Positions 17,493 to 26,487 of a stretch of 48,455 nucleotides of DNA are shown here, in pieces. The notes below the pieces were generated by a model. The model had not been told where the DNA came from. It saw nothing but the letters and a program-made list of their open reading frames with translations, and did no database searches. The DNA is from Bacteroidota bacterium (GTDB lineage Bacteria; Bacteroidota; Bacteroidia; Flavobacteriales; Flavobacteriaceae). The position numbers and the translations under genes are program-made. The stretch is taken from positions 1 through 48,455 of the forward strand of contig JAEWLN010000080.1 in the NCBI GenBank assembly GCA_023457535.1, in the 5' to 3' direction. Every line of letters begins with the position of its first letter. Positions within the stretch are counted from its first letter, which is position 1.

Positions 17493-20400
17493 TTACATCA
17501 TTATCTTACGCGTCACGAGCACGCCGTCCTGCAGTTTGATTTTAATTACCAATGCCTGCTGCGTCGCTTGGATGCCGCGCAACTCCGTTTCCAGCGCGTT
17601 GACTCCCGCCCGATGTACAATCTGGCGTCCAATAATATCGTAAACGGTCACCTCGGCAATTGGTGCGCTGTAAGACCGGACGGAAATGGCTTGCTGATTG
17701 GCAATGACCGCCACACCGCGCGTATTCTCGAAGTCCGCCGTTGCGAGGGCCGAATCGGTGTAACGCAATTCGAAACGCGTATCAGATGCTCCGGCGGCAG
17801 CCAAAAACACATACGGCGCTTGCTTAAGGTTGTGCAAAATGCCGAGTTCCTTATCGTCAAGATACACCTCGGTTTGGTCAAATGCCCCGTCCACAGCGGC
17901 AATGGCGATGGTGTAAGTTCCGGCGGCCGTTACATTGACGCCAACGGCTACCTTATCGTTCGGGTCAAGTGGCGTCGGGCGGCCCTGAATGGCCATGGGT
18001 TCCCCATTGATCAGTGAATAGAAATTCTGGCTGTCGTCGCGTCTTGCGTGTGCATCGTACATGCGGTCTTTGTCGAACGTCGCGCCGTCCACATAACCCA
18101 CCACCGTGCGGCTTACGGTTTGCGTCGGACCCACCAGGTCAAGCCATATACGGCTTTTGTCTTGTTCGCCCTCTACGTTGCGGGCGGCCTCTACGCTTTC
18201 GACGGTTTGCCTGTAAAACTGCGCGTTGCCATAGCTTTTGTTGCGCATCGCGTTGTTAAATGTGACGGTTTGGGTCGATGCCGGACCATCATTCATTTGC
18301 ACAAAAAATGCCTGCCCCGACGCGATGTAACCGTTAAATCCGGTTGGCCCGCTCGTTGTTGCCGTTCCGTTGTACACAATGTAATCGTTGGAATTGTAAT
18401 TGTACATAAAGTTGCCATAGAACGGATCGGAAACACCCGTAACCGGGACCGCGCCATGCGTCCACAACCGCACCGCGCCTTCGATATTGGCATTGGCGGT
18501 CAGGAAATCCAGCGCGCGAATCGAACTCGGATAAGGATTGCCCAGCAAATTCCAGTTATCGTCTTTATTGGTCACAAGTACCGCCGGATTGGTCGGGCTT
18601 GGATAATTTGCGCCCGTGTAACTGCCGCGCTCAATGGCTGGCGTAATGATGCCATTGTTTGGTACGCCGGAAAAATTGGCGGTAAACGGGGTGAGCGTCG
18701 TTGGCCATACCGACGGACTGCGCACAATATAACCTTTACCCGCAACCATGTTTTCACTGGCCGTGGTCCAGGTCCCGAAATTACCCGCTTGCGTCGGAAG
18801 CCATTTGAAAATGAAACCCGCGCCCGTGCCCGGAGAAACGCCGGTCACGGCAAAATTCGCTACCGGTGCTGACCAGTAAACGTAATCATATTTTTTGATT
18901 GTGGCAGCGCGTCTTACCGTTACACTTCCGGTATTGACACCCGTATCGCTTATTTGTACAAGACTGGCATCATCGGCAACGGTTAATGTTCCGTTAACGG
19001 TGAGGTTGTTTTGGATCGATATGTAGTCTGAAGGTGATATATTGACTGTATTACCTGCATTTACCGTAAGGCTGCAACATTCAAAACTACCATCGATTGC
19101 CGTGTCATAATTGGCTGCCATAATTGCTCTTTTGGTCAGCGATGGAAGGCCGTTCGACCATGAACCCGTCCAGGTTGTCACGTAAACATCTTTGACGATC
19201 GTCGCATTTGTTGCTGTATAACAGCTTGCAGTATTTTCGCGTATCTGACAGTAATATTGGTAATTGTTGACCGCCGCAATATTGCTGATAGTTAGTGTAG
19301 CTGTGGTTACACCGCTATAAACACCTGCATTGTTGAGCAGGATCCAAGTGTTGCTGCCTGCCGGAAGTCCATACCATTGATAAGCGAGTGGCGCTCCGTT
19401 TGCCACTCCTTCCGTGCCGCTAACAGACAAAGAAACCGCCGTAGTGGTACAATTAACGACCGCATTGGGTTGTAGGGTAACTATCGGTGGATTTTTAAAT
19501 GTGGCAAAAACGCCTATATCCGAATAATCGTTGTTTGCGCAATTGTCCGATCCAGTTCCGGCAAAATCTATAATATCCCAATCCGCTTGCGTATATGTCG
19601 CGTTAGGCAATGGGGATGCGGTATTTTTCCTGCGAAATGTCGCACCGCTGGCACCGATAAAAGCGGGAGCCCAAGTCGTCGCTCCGAAAATGCCCCAACT
19701 ATCGATCAATGTAGCACCATTAAAAAGCCCGATGTGATCGTGTTGATTCGTTGTAAAATTGACAGAAGTACTTATACTCGGATTCAAATCGGCGTACGAC
19801 CCATTGCCGCCCGGACTGGAACAGACAGTTCCGTCGATTCCTACGGCTATCACATAGACACCGCCCGAAGGCAAGCTAATTGCCGGTAGTGTAATAATAT
19901 TCGAGGGTTGGTATGCTGCTCCATTGTTTGCTATCCGTACAGAATAGTTGGACAATAGCTTAGTGCCGCCCGTGCCGTTAAAAATTTCGATGTAGGTTAA
20001 CGAACCGTAATTCGAATCGGTCACCTCACTGATAAACAATTCGCTTGGGAACGTACTCCCTTCACATCCGGTTGTGACCTTATCGATCACCGTAAACAAT
20101 ACCGCGCCGCTCGCGCACAATGCTGCATTTTTTACAACCAGATTATTTGTGGTTGCTCCTGTGGGAACCGTCACAACAAGCTGCGTATCGGATGAACTCA
20201 CGATAGGCGCGGGAATCCCCGCAAAAGTTGCGGTTGCCCCTGTCAAACCTGCCGCCGCTGAAATGGTGACTTCCGTACCAACGGGCCCATTATTCGGAAC
20301 CACCGAGGTAAGTGTTACGGATGCGCACGTCGCGTTAACACTGCCGTTGAATGCAAAATCGTTGATACTGAATGTACCCCCGGCAGCGCTGGCATTATAG

Positions 20401-20906
20401 GCATAAAACCGGAATGTAGTAGCCGTCGTCCTGTTTTGGTATGCAGCCGCACCCAACGAGATGGTGGTACCGGCGGCGGAAGCTACGCCAATATTGCTGG
20501 CAAATCCGTCTACACTTGACCGGAAAGCAAAATTCATCGGCCCGGTTCCCGAAACCTGGCCCGTATAGGTAAAACTGGAAAAGTCAATTTCATAGCCTGC
20601 ATTAGGGGTCAATGTAAATTCAATGTACTTCGTAAGGCTCAAACCACCGTTCCAGCCGCGGGTATTGTAACGGTCATTCGCATCGTTTCCTGATACGCCA
20701 ACCCGACTGATTCCGGAAACTGTAATATTGGGATCGCGAACGTCGCCTGCGGTGTAAGGCGTCGTCTGGCCCGGATTGGTTCCCGTGATGGGATTGCTCC
20801 AAATAGCTTGTGCAAACGAATCGGCGGTCAACAGCAAAATGAATATTGTCAAGATGCGCGCGACGGCTGTAAATGTGGTATTTCCTAAAGTTGGTAATAA
20901 ATTCAT
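17493..20906 (-). CDS. Large secreted protein with lamin-tail domain and T9SS type C sorting signal
   Basis: Protein of 1137 residues from the ATG at 20906; an in-frame ATG at 20936 would add ten residues. I prefer 20906 because the promoter ends only 12 bases before 20936 and the shorter form has a normal signal peptide (ending DSFA/QA). In order: a beta-rich N-terminal domain; an IPT/TIG-like domain (SVVPNNGPVGTEVTI); a lamin-tail-like domain (LFISEVTDSNYGSLTYIEIFN, ISLPSGGVYVIAV); an Ig-like segment (YQYYCQIRENTASC); then the roughly 500-residue module shared with the two neighbours (YDYVYWSAPV, GNPYPSSI, LWTHG, MAIQGR), ending in IKLQDGVLVTRKIMM. Likely surface-associated or released; the function is not known. 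Confidence 0.9.
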   Translation of the reverse strand: MNLLPTLGNTTFTAVARILTIFILLLTADSFAQAIWSNPITGTNPGQTTPYTAGDVRDPNITVSGISRVGVSGNDANDRYNTRGWNGGLSLTKYIEFTLTPNAGYEIDFSSFTYTGQVSGTGPMNFAFRSSVDGFASNIGVASAAGTTISLGAAAYQNRTTATTFRFYAYNASAAGGTFSINDFAFNGSVNATCASVTLTSVVPNNGPVGTEVTISAAAGLTGATATFAGIPAPIVSSSDTQLVVTVPTGATTNNLVVKNAALCASGAVLFTVIDKVTTGCEGSTFPSELFISEVTDSNYGSLTYIEIFNGTGGTKLLSNYSVRIANNGAAYQPSNIITLPAISLPSGGVYVIAVGIDGTVCSSPGGNGSYADLNPSISTSVNFTTNQHDHIGLFNGATLIDSWGIFGATTWAPAFIGASGATFRRKNTASPLPNATYTQADWDIIDFAGTGSDNCANNDYSDIGVFATFKNPPIVTLQPNAVVNCTTTAVSLSVSGTEGVANGAPLAYQWYGLPAGSNTWILLNNAGVYSGVTTATLTISNIAAVNNYQYYCQIRENTASCYTATNATIVKDVYVTTWTGSWSNGLPSLTKRAIMAANYDTAIDGSFECCSLTVNAGNTVNISPSDYISIQNNLTVNGTLTVADDASLVQISDTGVNTGSVTVRRAATIKKYDYVYWSAPVANFAVTGVSPGTGAGFIFKWLPTQAGNFGTWTTASENMVAGKGYIVRSPSVWPTTLTPFTANFSGVPNNGIITPAIERGSYTGANYPSPTNPAVLVTNKDDNWNLLGNPYPSSIRALDFLTANANIEGAVRLWTHGAVPVTGVSDPFYGNFMYNYNSNDYIVYNGTATTSGPTGFNGYIASGQAFFVQMNDGPASTQTVTFNNAMRNKSYGNAQFYRQTVESVEAARNVEGEQDKSRIWLDLVGPTQTVSRTVVGYVDGATFDKDRMYDAHARRDDSQNFYSLINGEPMAIQGRPTPLDPNDKVAVGVNVTAAGTYTIAIAAVDGAFDQTEVYLDDKELGILHNLKQAPYVFLAAAGASDTRFELRYTDSALATADFENTRGVAVIANQQAISVRSYSAPIAEVTVYDIIGRQIVHRAGVNALETELRGIQATQQALVIKIKLQDGVLVTRKIMM

Positions 20907-20947
20907 TCCCAGATTTTTGTGATATAAAAGTGGCATTTCCAGACCTG

Positions 20948-20977
20948 CAAAATTAAGCGTAATTTACTATTTATCAA
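20948..20977 (-). promoter_or_regulatory. Promoter of the lamin-tail protein gene
   Basis: On the minus strand TTG (20975-20977), 19 bases, then TAATTTTG (20948-20955), a near-ideal flavobacterial promoter. It is divergent from recX. Confidence 0.65.
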
Positions 20978-21060
20978 GCTTTTTGCGCTATTTTATTGTT
21001 AAGAAATGTATAAATCAGCCAATGGTATTTTATTGGTACGAAAGCACGCTCAAAAATCGC

Positions 21061-21068
21061 TATTTTTG
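21061..21068 (+). promoter_or_regulatory. -7 promoter box of recX
   Basis: TATTTTTG matches TAnnTTTG and ends 19 bases before the recX ATG at 21087. The nearest upstream TTG is 25 bases away, beyond the usual spacing. This box argues against any start upstream of it. Confidence 0.45.
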
Positions 21069-21086
21069 GATCAGAATAACTTAGAA

Positions 21087-21560
21087 ATGTCCAAGCCGAT
21101 CGTTACTCCATTGCAGGCCCGCGCCAAGCTCGAGCACTTTTGCGCCTACCAGGAGCGCTGCCATGTGGAAGTGGCTGAAAAACTGCGCAGTCTGGGCGTT
21201 GAGCAACCCGTCGCCGATAGTATTATTGTGCACCTGATCAACAGCGGATTTCTAAACGAAGAGCGCTTTGCGAAAAGTTTTGCCCGCGGCAAACACCGCA
21301 TCAAATTTTGGGGAAAAGTGCGTATTACGGCTGAACTCAAAGCCCGCGGAATATCTTCCTACAATATTTCGGCGGCACTTAACGAACTCGATCCCGAGGA
21401 ATACGTGCAACAATTTGAAACGATAGCCCACCGCAGTTGGGAAGCCATGCGGGAACCCGACATCGCGCGCAAAAAAAAGAAAATCTACGACTACTTATTG
21501 CGCAAAGGATTTGAAAATCAGATGATTTACGACAAACTGAAACTGTTATCCAAAAGTTAG
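21087..21560 (+). CDS. recX: Regulatory protein RecX family
   Basis: Protein of 157 residues, small and helical, in the size range of RecX, which binds and inhibits RecA filaments. Family features are the LE.FCAYQERCHVEVAEKL start, INSGFLNEERFAKSFARGKHRIKFWGKVRI in the middle, and the paired late motifs LKARGIS and LLRKGF. I chose the ATG at 21087, where the conserved part begins; the 27 residues encoded upstream would overlap the -7 box and are unlike the family. recA is not in the window. A weak hairpin (TGCGAA-TAT-TTCGCA, about 21575-21589) follows the stop. Confidence 0.88.
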   Translation: MSKPIVTPLQARAKLEHFCAYQERCHVEVAEKLRSLGVEQPVADSIIVHLINSGFLNEERFAKSFARGKHRIKFWGKVRITAELKARGISSYNISAALNELDPEEYVQQFETIAHRSWEAMREPDIARKKKKIYDYLLRKGFENQMIYDKLKLLSKS

Positions 21561-21676
21561 CAGTTCATTTTGCGAATATTTCGCATAAAAAGTAAGATTT
21601 TTTCCCATTAATAATTTAAAACTGTGCATTTTGTCGATTTTTTAAAACGTTTTATCGTTGTTTTGCAGCACGTTAT

Positions 21677-21684
21677 TACTTTTG
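21677..21684 (+). promoter_or_regulatory. -7 promoter box of the T9SS type C protein gene
   Basis: TACTTTTG matches TAnnTTTG. A TTG sits 16 bases upstream (21658-21660), one base short of the usual spacing. The leader to the chosen ATG would be about 60 bases. Confidence 0.4.
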
Positions 21685-21750
21685 CCCCAAGTTCTTTACG
21701 TTAAGCATTAGTAATCCCTAAATCCTAATACTTTGAATACTTTTACTCCA

Positions 21751-23721
21751 ATGGCGTCGCTGCGTATGCTGGCGATGACCCTCTGCTGCCTTGTGCCCGG
21801 GCCTGATTTATGGGCCGCCGATGCAGCAGTCCGAACCTTATCGGCCAATTTTCAAACACCCGTGATTTCCTCGGGTGGAACGACCTACTTTTGCGCCGGA
21901 TCAAGCCTTACGCTGACCTCGACGCTGGGCGAAACGTACCAATGGTACAAAGACGGCGTGGCCATCTGGGGCGCGACCGCACAAACGTATAACGTGACGG
22001 AGAACGGTTCGTACAAAGTGGCCGTTACTTATGGCGAAGGTCCCAACGGCATGTCCGTGCCGGTCTACATCCGACAGGGAAATGTATGGACGGGCGCAGC
22101 CGGCGACGACAACTGGTATACCGCAGCAAACTGGAGCTGTGGCGTGGCACCATCGGCCAATGATCACGTGGAAGTAGCCGAAATGGGCGACGACTATCCG
22201 ATCATTTCCGGCAATACGACCGCAACGGTTTACAGCCTCAAACTTACCGTCGAGGCGCAACTCAAAGTCGAAGGCGGCAGCACACTGGTGGTTACAGATG
22301 CGATCAGCGTCGATCCATCGGCGAGCTTTGTTTTGTCGGACGATGCATCGCTCGTACAGATCAATGACGCGGCCAACGTGGGCAATGTGATCGCGCACAA
22401 AACTACCACACCCATGAAGCGCTACGATTTTACGTATTGGTCTTCTCCGGTATCGGGTCAGACACTCTACGATTTGTCGCCTGAAACCATGGCCGATAAA
22501 TATTACAGTTATAGCCCGGAAATCGGGAACTGGCTTACGCACCTCAATGGCGCAGAGGTGATGGCCAAGGGCATTGGGTACATTGTACGCGCGCCGCAAA
22601 GTTTCAGCACTACTGTTCCGGCTTTGTTTTCAACACAATTCGTCGGGACGCCAAACAACGGGACGATATTGGCTCCGGTTGGCGTGGGCACGTCGGACAT
22701 GAACCTGATCGGGAACCCTTATCCGTCTGCGATCGACATGGATCTTTTTTTGACCGAAGCCAGCAATGCCGAGCTGCTCGACGGCACGGTTTACCTCTGG
22801 ACGCACAATTCGGCGCCAACGCAAACGCCGGGAAACACCGCCTATAATTATACGAGTAACGATTATGCGGCTTACAATCTGCTTGGCGGCATCCAGACTT
22901 CGACCCTTGGAAACAATGCCAAACCTACAGGCAAAGTAGCATCGGGACAATCCTTTTTTATCAAAAGTTTTGCAAACGGGCACGCCATATTCGACAACAG
23001 CATGCGCGTAACGGGTCAGAACGATCAGTTTTTCCGCGCCAATGCAGATGAAAAACACCGTCTTTGGCTCAATTTGGCCAACAACCAGGGCGCCTTCAAG
23101 CAAACGATGGTAGGTTTTATCCACGGCGCAACAGACGAGATTGACCGCAATTTCGATGCAGAGCCGTTCAATGCCAACGCCTATGTGGATTTTTACAGCC
23201 TGGCCAATGACAAGCCGCTTGCGATCCAGGGCCGCGGATTGCCGTTCAATGAGCAAACCGTGATCCCGCTTGGTTACACTACAACCGTTCCGGGAACGTT
23301 TACGATCAGCATCGACCACCTCGAAGGCTTGCTCGAGACACAGGACATTTTCCTGCACGATTACGAACTGGACCTGACCTACGATTTGAAGAACCTGCAA
23401 ATCTATATGTTCGGCACGTCGATGGGTACTTTCAACAACCGCTTTGAACTGCGCTTTGTAAGCCAGGCATTGGCGACGACCGCTTTTGACGGATCGAAAG
23501 ACCAGGTTACCATTGCTGCGGCCGATGCGTTGAACATCCGCGCTACGTCTGCGATTGCCTCGGTAATGATCCACGATTTGTCCGGACGCATCATTGGCGC
23601 ACAAAGCGAACTCCAGACATCTGAGGTTTCAATCCGCGATATCAAACGCACCAACAGCGTCATCATGGCCACGATTACTCTGGCCAATGGCAATACGTTT
23701 GCGAAGAAAGTAATCTGGTAG
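21751..23721 (+). CDS. Secreted protein with T9SS type C sorting signal
   Basis: Protein of 656 residues from the ATG at 21751; an in-frame TTG at 21733 would add six residues. The signal peptide ends near LWAAD. A short Ig-like part follows (YFCAGSSLTL, YQWYKDGV, NGSYKVAV), then WTGAAGDDNWYTAANWS, and from there essentially the whole protein is the module shared with the two minus-strand giants: SLVQ, YDFTYWSSPV, GNPYPSAID, LWTHN, YTSNDYAAYN, GQSFFIK, RLWLNL, FYS, LAIQGRGLPF, RFELRF, and the terminal ITLANGNTFAKKVIW. It may be the minimal version of this protein type, with little passenger. No enzyme motif is seen. Confidence 0.88.
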   Translation: MASLRMLAMTLCCLVPGPDLWAADAAVRTLSANFQTPVISSGGTTYFCAGSSLTLTSTLGETYQWYKDGVAIWGATAQTYNVTENGSYKVAVTYGEGPNGMSVPVYIRQGNVWTGAAGDDNWYTAANWSCGVAPSANDHVEVAEMGDDYPIISGNTTATVYSLKLTVEAQLKVEGGSTLVVTDAISVDPSASFVLSDDASLVQINDAANVGNVIAHKTTTPMKRYDFTYWSSPVSGQTLYDLSPETMADKYYSYSPEIGNWLTHLNGAEVMAKGIGYIVRAPQSFSTTVPALFSTQFVGTPNNGTILAPVGVGTSDMNLIGNPYPSAIDMDLFLTEASNAELLDGTVYLWTHNSAPTQTPGNTAYNYTSNDYAAYNLLGGIQTSTLGNNAKPTGKVASGQSFFIKSFANGHAIFDNSMRVTGQNDQFFRANADEKHRLWLNLANNQGAFKQTMVGFIHGATDEIDRNFDAEPFNANAYVDFYSLANDKPLAIQGRGLPFNEQTVIPLGYTTTVPGTFTISIDHLEGLLETQDIFLHDYELDLTYDLKNLQIYMFGTSMGTFNNRFELRFVSQALATTAFDGSKDQVTIAAADALNIRATSAIASVMIHDLSGRIIGAQSELQTSEVSIRDIKRTNSVIMATITLANGNTFAKKVIW

Positions 23722-23741
23722 TGCCTCTTCCAATATCAAAG

Positions 23742-23772
23742 ACCTGCTAAGTTTTGTTTAGCAGGTTTTTTT
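23742..23772 (+). terminator. Intrinsic terminator of the T9SS type C protein gene
   Basis: ACCTGCTAA (23742-23750) pairs with TTAGCAGGT (23758-23766), followed by a T-run. Confidence 0.9.
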
Positions 23773-23786
23773 GTTTATTGAAACTT

Positions 23787-23888
23787 TTTTCTTACAATTT
23801 GGCTAATCGTGATTGATGCGGCCGAACATCCGTTATAGCGGATTTACCTGACTTCAGCAAGATACCGGAAAAATTATTTGTAAGAAAA
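23787..23888. repeat. 102-bp element bounded by perfect 11-bp inverted repeats
   Basis: TTTTCTTACAA (23787-23797) is the exact reverse complement of TTGTAAGAAAA (23878-23888), with 80 bases between them. Inside is a smaller hairpin, ATCCG-TTATAG-CGGAT (about 23828-23843). There is no coding potential. It could be a MITE-like remnant or a structured RNA closed by a long-range stem; no target-site duplication is evident. Confidence 0.4.
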
Positions 23889-23907
23889 GTAAAATAATAA
23901 AAAATAA

Positions 23908-23940
23908 TTTGTGTATTTCATCGATGTTTTTATACATTTG
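23908..23940 (+). promoter_or_regulatory. Strong-looking promoter of a small ORF
   Basis: TTTG (23908-23911), 21 bases, then TACATTTG (23933-23940): both elements of the Bacteroidetes promoter at proper spacing. The ATG of the small ORF lies 22 bases further. Confidence 0.6.
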
Positions 23941-23961
23941 GTCGAAGATTATCAAAAACCA

Positions 23962-24105
23962 ATGTTTGAACCAAATCCAAAAACGATGAAAATACGCCAA
24001 TTTTTGAAATCGAGGTTTACCAATCCGGATTTTGTGACCAACCTGACGGTATTGATCATGCTTGTGATCACTAGTTTGTACAGCCTTAAACACGCCGTAG
24101 GCTGA
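23962..24105 (+). CDS. Putative 47-residue single-span membrane microprotein
   Basis: The ATG at 23962 lies just behind a well-formed promoter. The peptide has a basic N-terminal part (KTMKIRQFLKSRF), then NPDFVTNLTVLIMLVITSLYSL, which would form one membrane helix, and a short tail KHAVG. An internal ATG at 23986 would give 39 residues. I do not recognise a family. It stands alone between the T9SS gene and bioF, with a terminator downstream at 24183. The promoter, short leader, hydrophobic segment and terminator support a real gene, but the length is close to the limit of what chance allows. Confidence 0.5.
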   Translation: MFEPNPKTMKIRQFLKSRFTNPDFVTNLTVLIMLVITSLYSLKHAVG

Positions 24106-24182
24106 CCGTTACGCCCCCCGACGAAACCCGTACAAACGCGTTTCCGACAACATAGTATTAAATTGAATTAGTTAGATTAGCC

Positions 24183-24210
24183 AAAGCCCGTTCCCATGAC
24201 GGGCTTTAAT
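24183..24210 (+). terminator. Intrinsic terminator upstream of bioF
   Basis: AAAGCCCGT (24183-24191) pairs perfectly with ACGGGCTTT (24199-24207). It insulates bioF from the small ORF. Confidence 0.7.
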
Positions 24211-24246
24211 CGTTTGGAGCGATACCGAACCGACCAATAGTTTTAG

Positions 24247-24254
24247 TATTTTTG
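24247..24254 (+). promoter_or_regulatory. -7 promoter box of bioF
   Basis: TATTTTTG matches TAnnTTTG and lies 27 bases before the bioF ATG. No TTG at usual spacing. Confidence 0.45.
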
Positions 24255-24280
24255 AACGGGCAAACATCGCCCTGCACCTG

Positions 24281-25420
24281 ATGAAAATACCCGCCGCCAT
24301 TTTCGACAAACTCGCCCAACGACAAAACGCCGGTGCGGTGCGCTCCTTGCCCCTTTCCAACGACCTGGTGGATTTTTCGTCCAACGATTACCTGGGTTTT
24401 GCAAGATCTCAGCACATTTTCGATGCGACGAACCAATGGCTTGCACAACGCGGTATCAAAACCAATGGCGCCACCGGCTCGCGGCTGATATCGGGCAATC
24501 ACTTTTTGTATGCGCAGGCAGAATCGATGTTGGGCAGCTTTCACCAATCGGAGTCAGCGCTTATTTTCAATTCCGGCTATGACGCCAATGTCGGATTTTT
24601 CAGCGCCGTTCCACAAAAAGCAGATGTTATTTTGTATGATGCGCTGTGCCATGCATCGATCCGCGACGGAATCCGGCTTTCTGCAGCCAGGTCGTTTAAA
24701 TTTGCGCACAACGATCCTGAAGATTTAGAGCGTTTGATTTTGCGCAGCCCAACCGGCGGCAATATCTACGTTGCGACAGAATCGGTCTTTTCAATGGACG
24801 GCGATGCCCCGCCGCTTGCCGAACTTTTCGAACTGTGCGAAAAATACGGATGCTTTCCTGTCGTGGATGAAGCGCATGCCTTGGGTGTTTTTGGCGATCG
24901 CGGCGCCGGACTCGTTGCGCAACTCGGGCTTCAGGACAAAGTGTTTGCGCGTGTGGTCACGTTCGGAAAAGCGCTCGGGTGCCACGGTGCGGCCATTTTG
25001 GGTCCGGCGCCACTGCGGGATTATCTGGTCAATTTTGCGCGAAGCTTTATTTACACCACAGGACTTTCACCTCATGCCGTGGCCAACATTATCGCAGCCT
25101 ATGACGCACTCCAGACCGATCACGCTGCATTGGCAGGTTTGCGCGACAACATCATCCATTTTGTGCAAAGTGTCAATTTGTTGCATTTGCGACCGGTGTT
25201 TGTCTATAGTAAATCAGCGATCCAATGCGCGATCGTTCCGGGAAATCAACGCGCCCGATCGCTCGCATCGCATTTGCAGGCCAAAGGTTTTGACGTGCGT
25301 GCCATTTTATCCCCAACCGTGCCCCAGGGCCAGGAACGCCTCAGGATCTGCCTTCACAGCTACAACACAAAAAGCCAGATCGATGCGTTGCTTGTTGAAT
25401 TGGCCGCCGCGTTGTTCTAG
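24281..25420 (+). CDS. bioF: 8-amino-7-oxononanoate synthase
   Basis: PLP enzyme of the alpha-oxoamine synthase family that joins pimeloyl thioester and alanine, the first ring-building step of biotin synthesis. At 379 residues it has the normal length. It shows DFSSNDYLGF (31-40), GATGSRLISGNH (63-74), CHAS (His124), the PLP-binding DEAHALGVFG (Asp196) and the Schiff-base Lys230 in TFGKALG. Its TAG stop overlaps, on the CTAG palindrome, the stop of the convergent permease gene, so the two genes share their last bases. The family includes KBL and other oxoamine synthases; the nearby bioD-bioA supports BioF. Confidence 0.93.
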   Translation: MKIPAAIFDKLAQRQNAGAVRSLPLSNDLVDFSSNDYLGFARSQHIFDATNQWLAQRGIKTNGATGSRLISGNHFLYAQAESMLGSFHQSESALIFNSGYDANVGFFSAVPQKADVILYDALCHASIRDGIRLSAARSFKFAHNDPEDLERLILRSPTGGNIYVATESVFSMDGDAPPLAELFELCEKYGCFPVVDEAHALGVFGDRGAGLVAQLGLQDKVFARVVTFGKALGCHGAAILGPAPLRDYLVNFARSFIYTTGLSPHAVANIIAAYDALQTDHAALAGLRDNIIHFVQSVNLLHLRPVFVYSKSAIQCAIVPGNQRARSLASHLQAKGFDVRAILSPTVPQGQERLRICLHSYNTKSQIDALLVELAAALF

Positions 25421-26487
25421 GTTTTCCGGCTAAACCAACGCGTATTTTCTTCTCCGAACAAATAGGCATACGGCTCAAGATCTGGGCTGAGCTCGAACAG
25501 TTTTTTGAGGATTGCAATTGTCGGGATGATCAGTATCATGCCTACGATTCCCCATATTGCGCCGCCAACAAGCAATCCGAGAAACGTCACAAAAGCGTTC
25601 AGGTTGACGTTTGCACCGGTAATTTTTGGGGTGAGAAACGCACTTTCGAGGAATTGGATCAGCGTAAAAGAAATGGCAATCGCAAAAGGATAGAACAAAT
25701 TGTCCTTGGTCAACAGCGCGAAAAAGAACGGAAGCGTCGCGCCCAACAGTGGCCCGAGGTACGGGATGATGTTGAGCAGTCCGGCGAGCATCCCAAAAAA
25801 CAGCGCGTGTTTAATCCCGAGCATGAGCAATACCGCGGTATTGACAACGCCCAAAATCAGCATCACTTTGCCGGCACCCATCAGGTAGGCGTGGACTACT
25901 TTTCTGATCTCGACAATGTGTTCCATCAAAACCTTGTTGCGCTCGTTGGTAAACACCTTGGTAATGAAAACAGCCAGATGGTCCCGGTAAATAAGCAAAA
26001 AGAACACAAAAATCGGCAGCAGCAGCAAATCGCCGAGTGTGTCGATTGTAAGGATAAATATTTCGCGCATGTTGGTGCTGCCCGAGTTAATGAACGCAAT
26101 AGCCTTTTTGGTGTCGAATCCGTAGCGCATGCCCAGATCCATGCCGCAAAAGTCCAATACGCTTTTGTTGATCGAGATCACGAACCGGTTCAGGTTGGCA
26201 TCGAAATTTTCGTCGATGTCGCGCATGAACAATTGCAGCTGTGACACCACAAAGTACAGCACGCCGCCAATGACAAGCGTACAGAGCAGCAAAGCGGAGA
26301 ACGCGGCCAGCGAGCGCGGCATTTTCCAGCTTTCGAGTTTATTGCAGAACGAAGTCATCAGCATCGCAATGTAACCCGATACCATCAGTGGCACCAGGAT
26401 GGGTTTGGCGATGACCATCGCAAAAATGATGATGATGATCAGCAGTGAAATATACACCGCTTTGATATACGGCGGAATTTGGGTCAT
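25417..26487 (-). CDS. AI-2E family transporter (PerM-like permease)
   Basis: Protein of 356 residues with seven to eight predicted membrane spans. An N-terminal pair of spans (ISLLIIIIIFAMVIAKPILVPLMVSGYIAML) is followed by a soluble loop of about 60-100 residues, then more spans with family motifs (GLLNIIPYLGPLLGA, QFLESAFLTPKITG, VGGAIWGIVGMILIIPTIAILK). The family exports small molecules or exchanges ions; members annotated as AI-2 exporters are few, so the substrate is unknown. It converges on bioF with overlapping stops and is divergent from the ECF sigma gene. I saw no matching TAnnTTTG box upstream. Confidence 0.88.
   Translation of the reverse strand: MTQIPPYIKAVYISLLIIIIIFAMVIAKPILVPLMVSGYIAMLMTSFCNKLESWKMPRSLAAFSALLLCTLVIGGVLYFVVSQLQLFMRDIDENFDANLNRFVISINKSVLDFCGMDLGMRYGFDTKKAIAFINSGSTNMREIFILTIDTLGDLLLLPIFVFFLLIYRDHLAVFITKVFTNERNKVLMEHIVEIRKVVHAYLMGAGKVMLILGVVNTAVLLMLGIKHALFFGMLAGLLNIIPYLGPLLGATLPFFFALLTKDNLFYPFAIAISFTLIQFLESAFLTPKITGANVNLNAFVTFLGLLVGGAIWGIVGMILIIPTIAILKKLFELSPDLEPYAYLFGEENTRWFSRKT

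Noticed and set aside
13089..23721. Type IX secretion machinery or a gliding operon
   Set aside because: Only exported substrates with sorting tails are present; no Por, Gld or Spr component was recognised.
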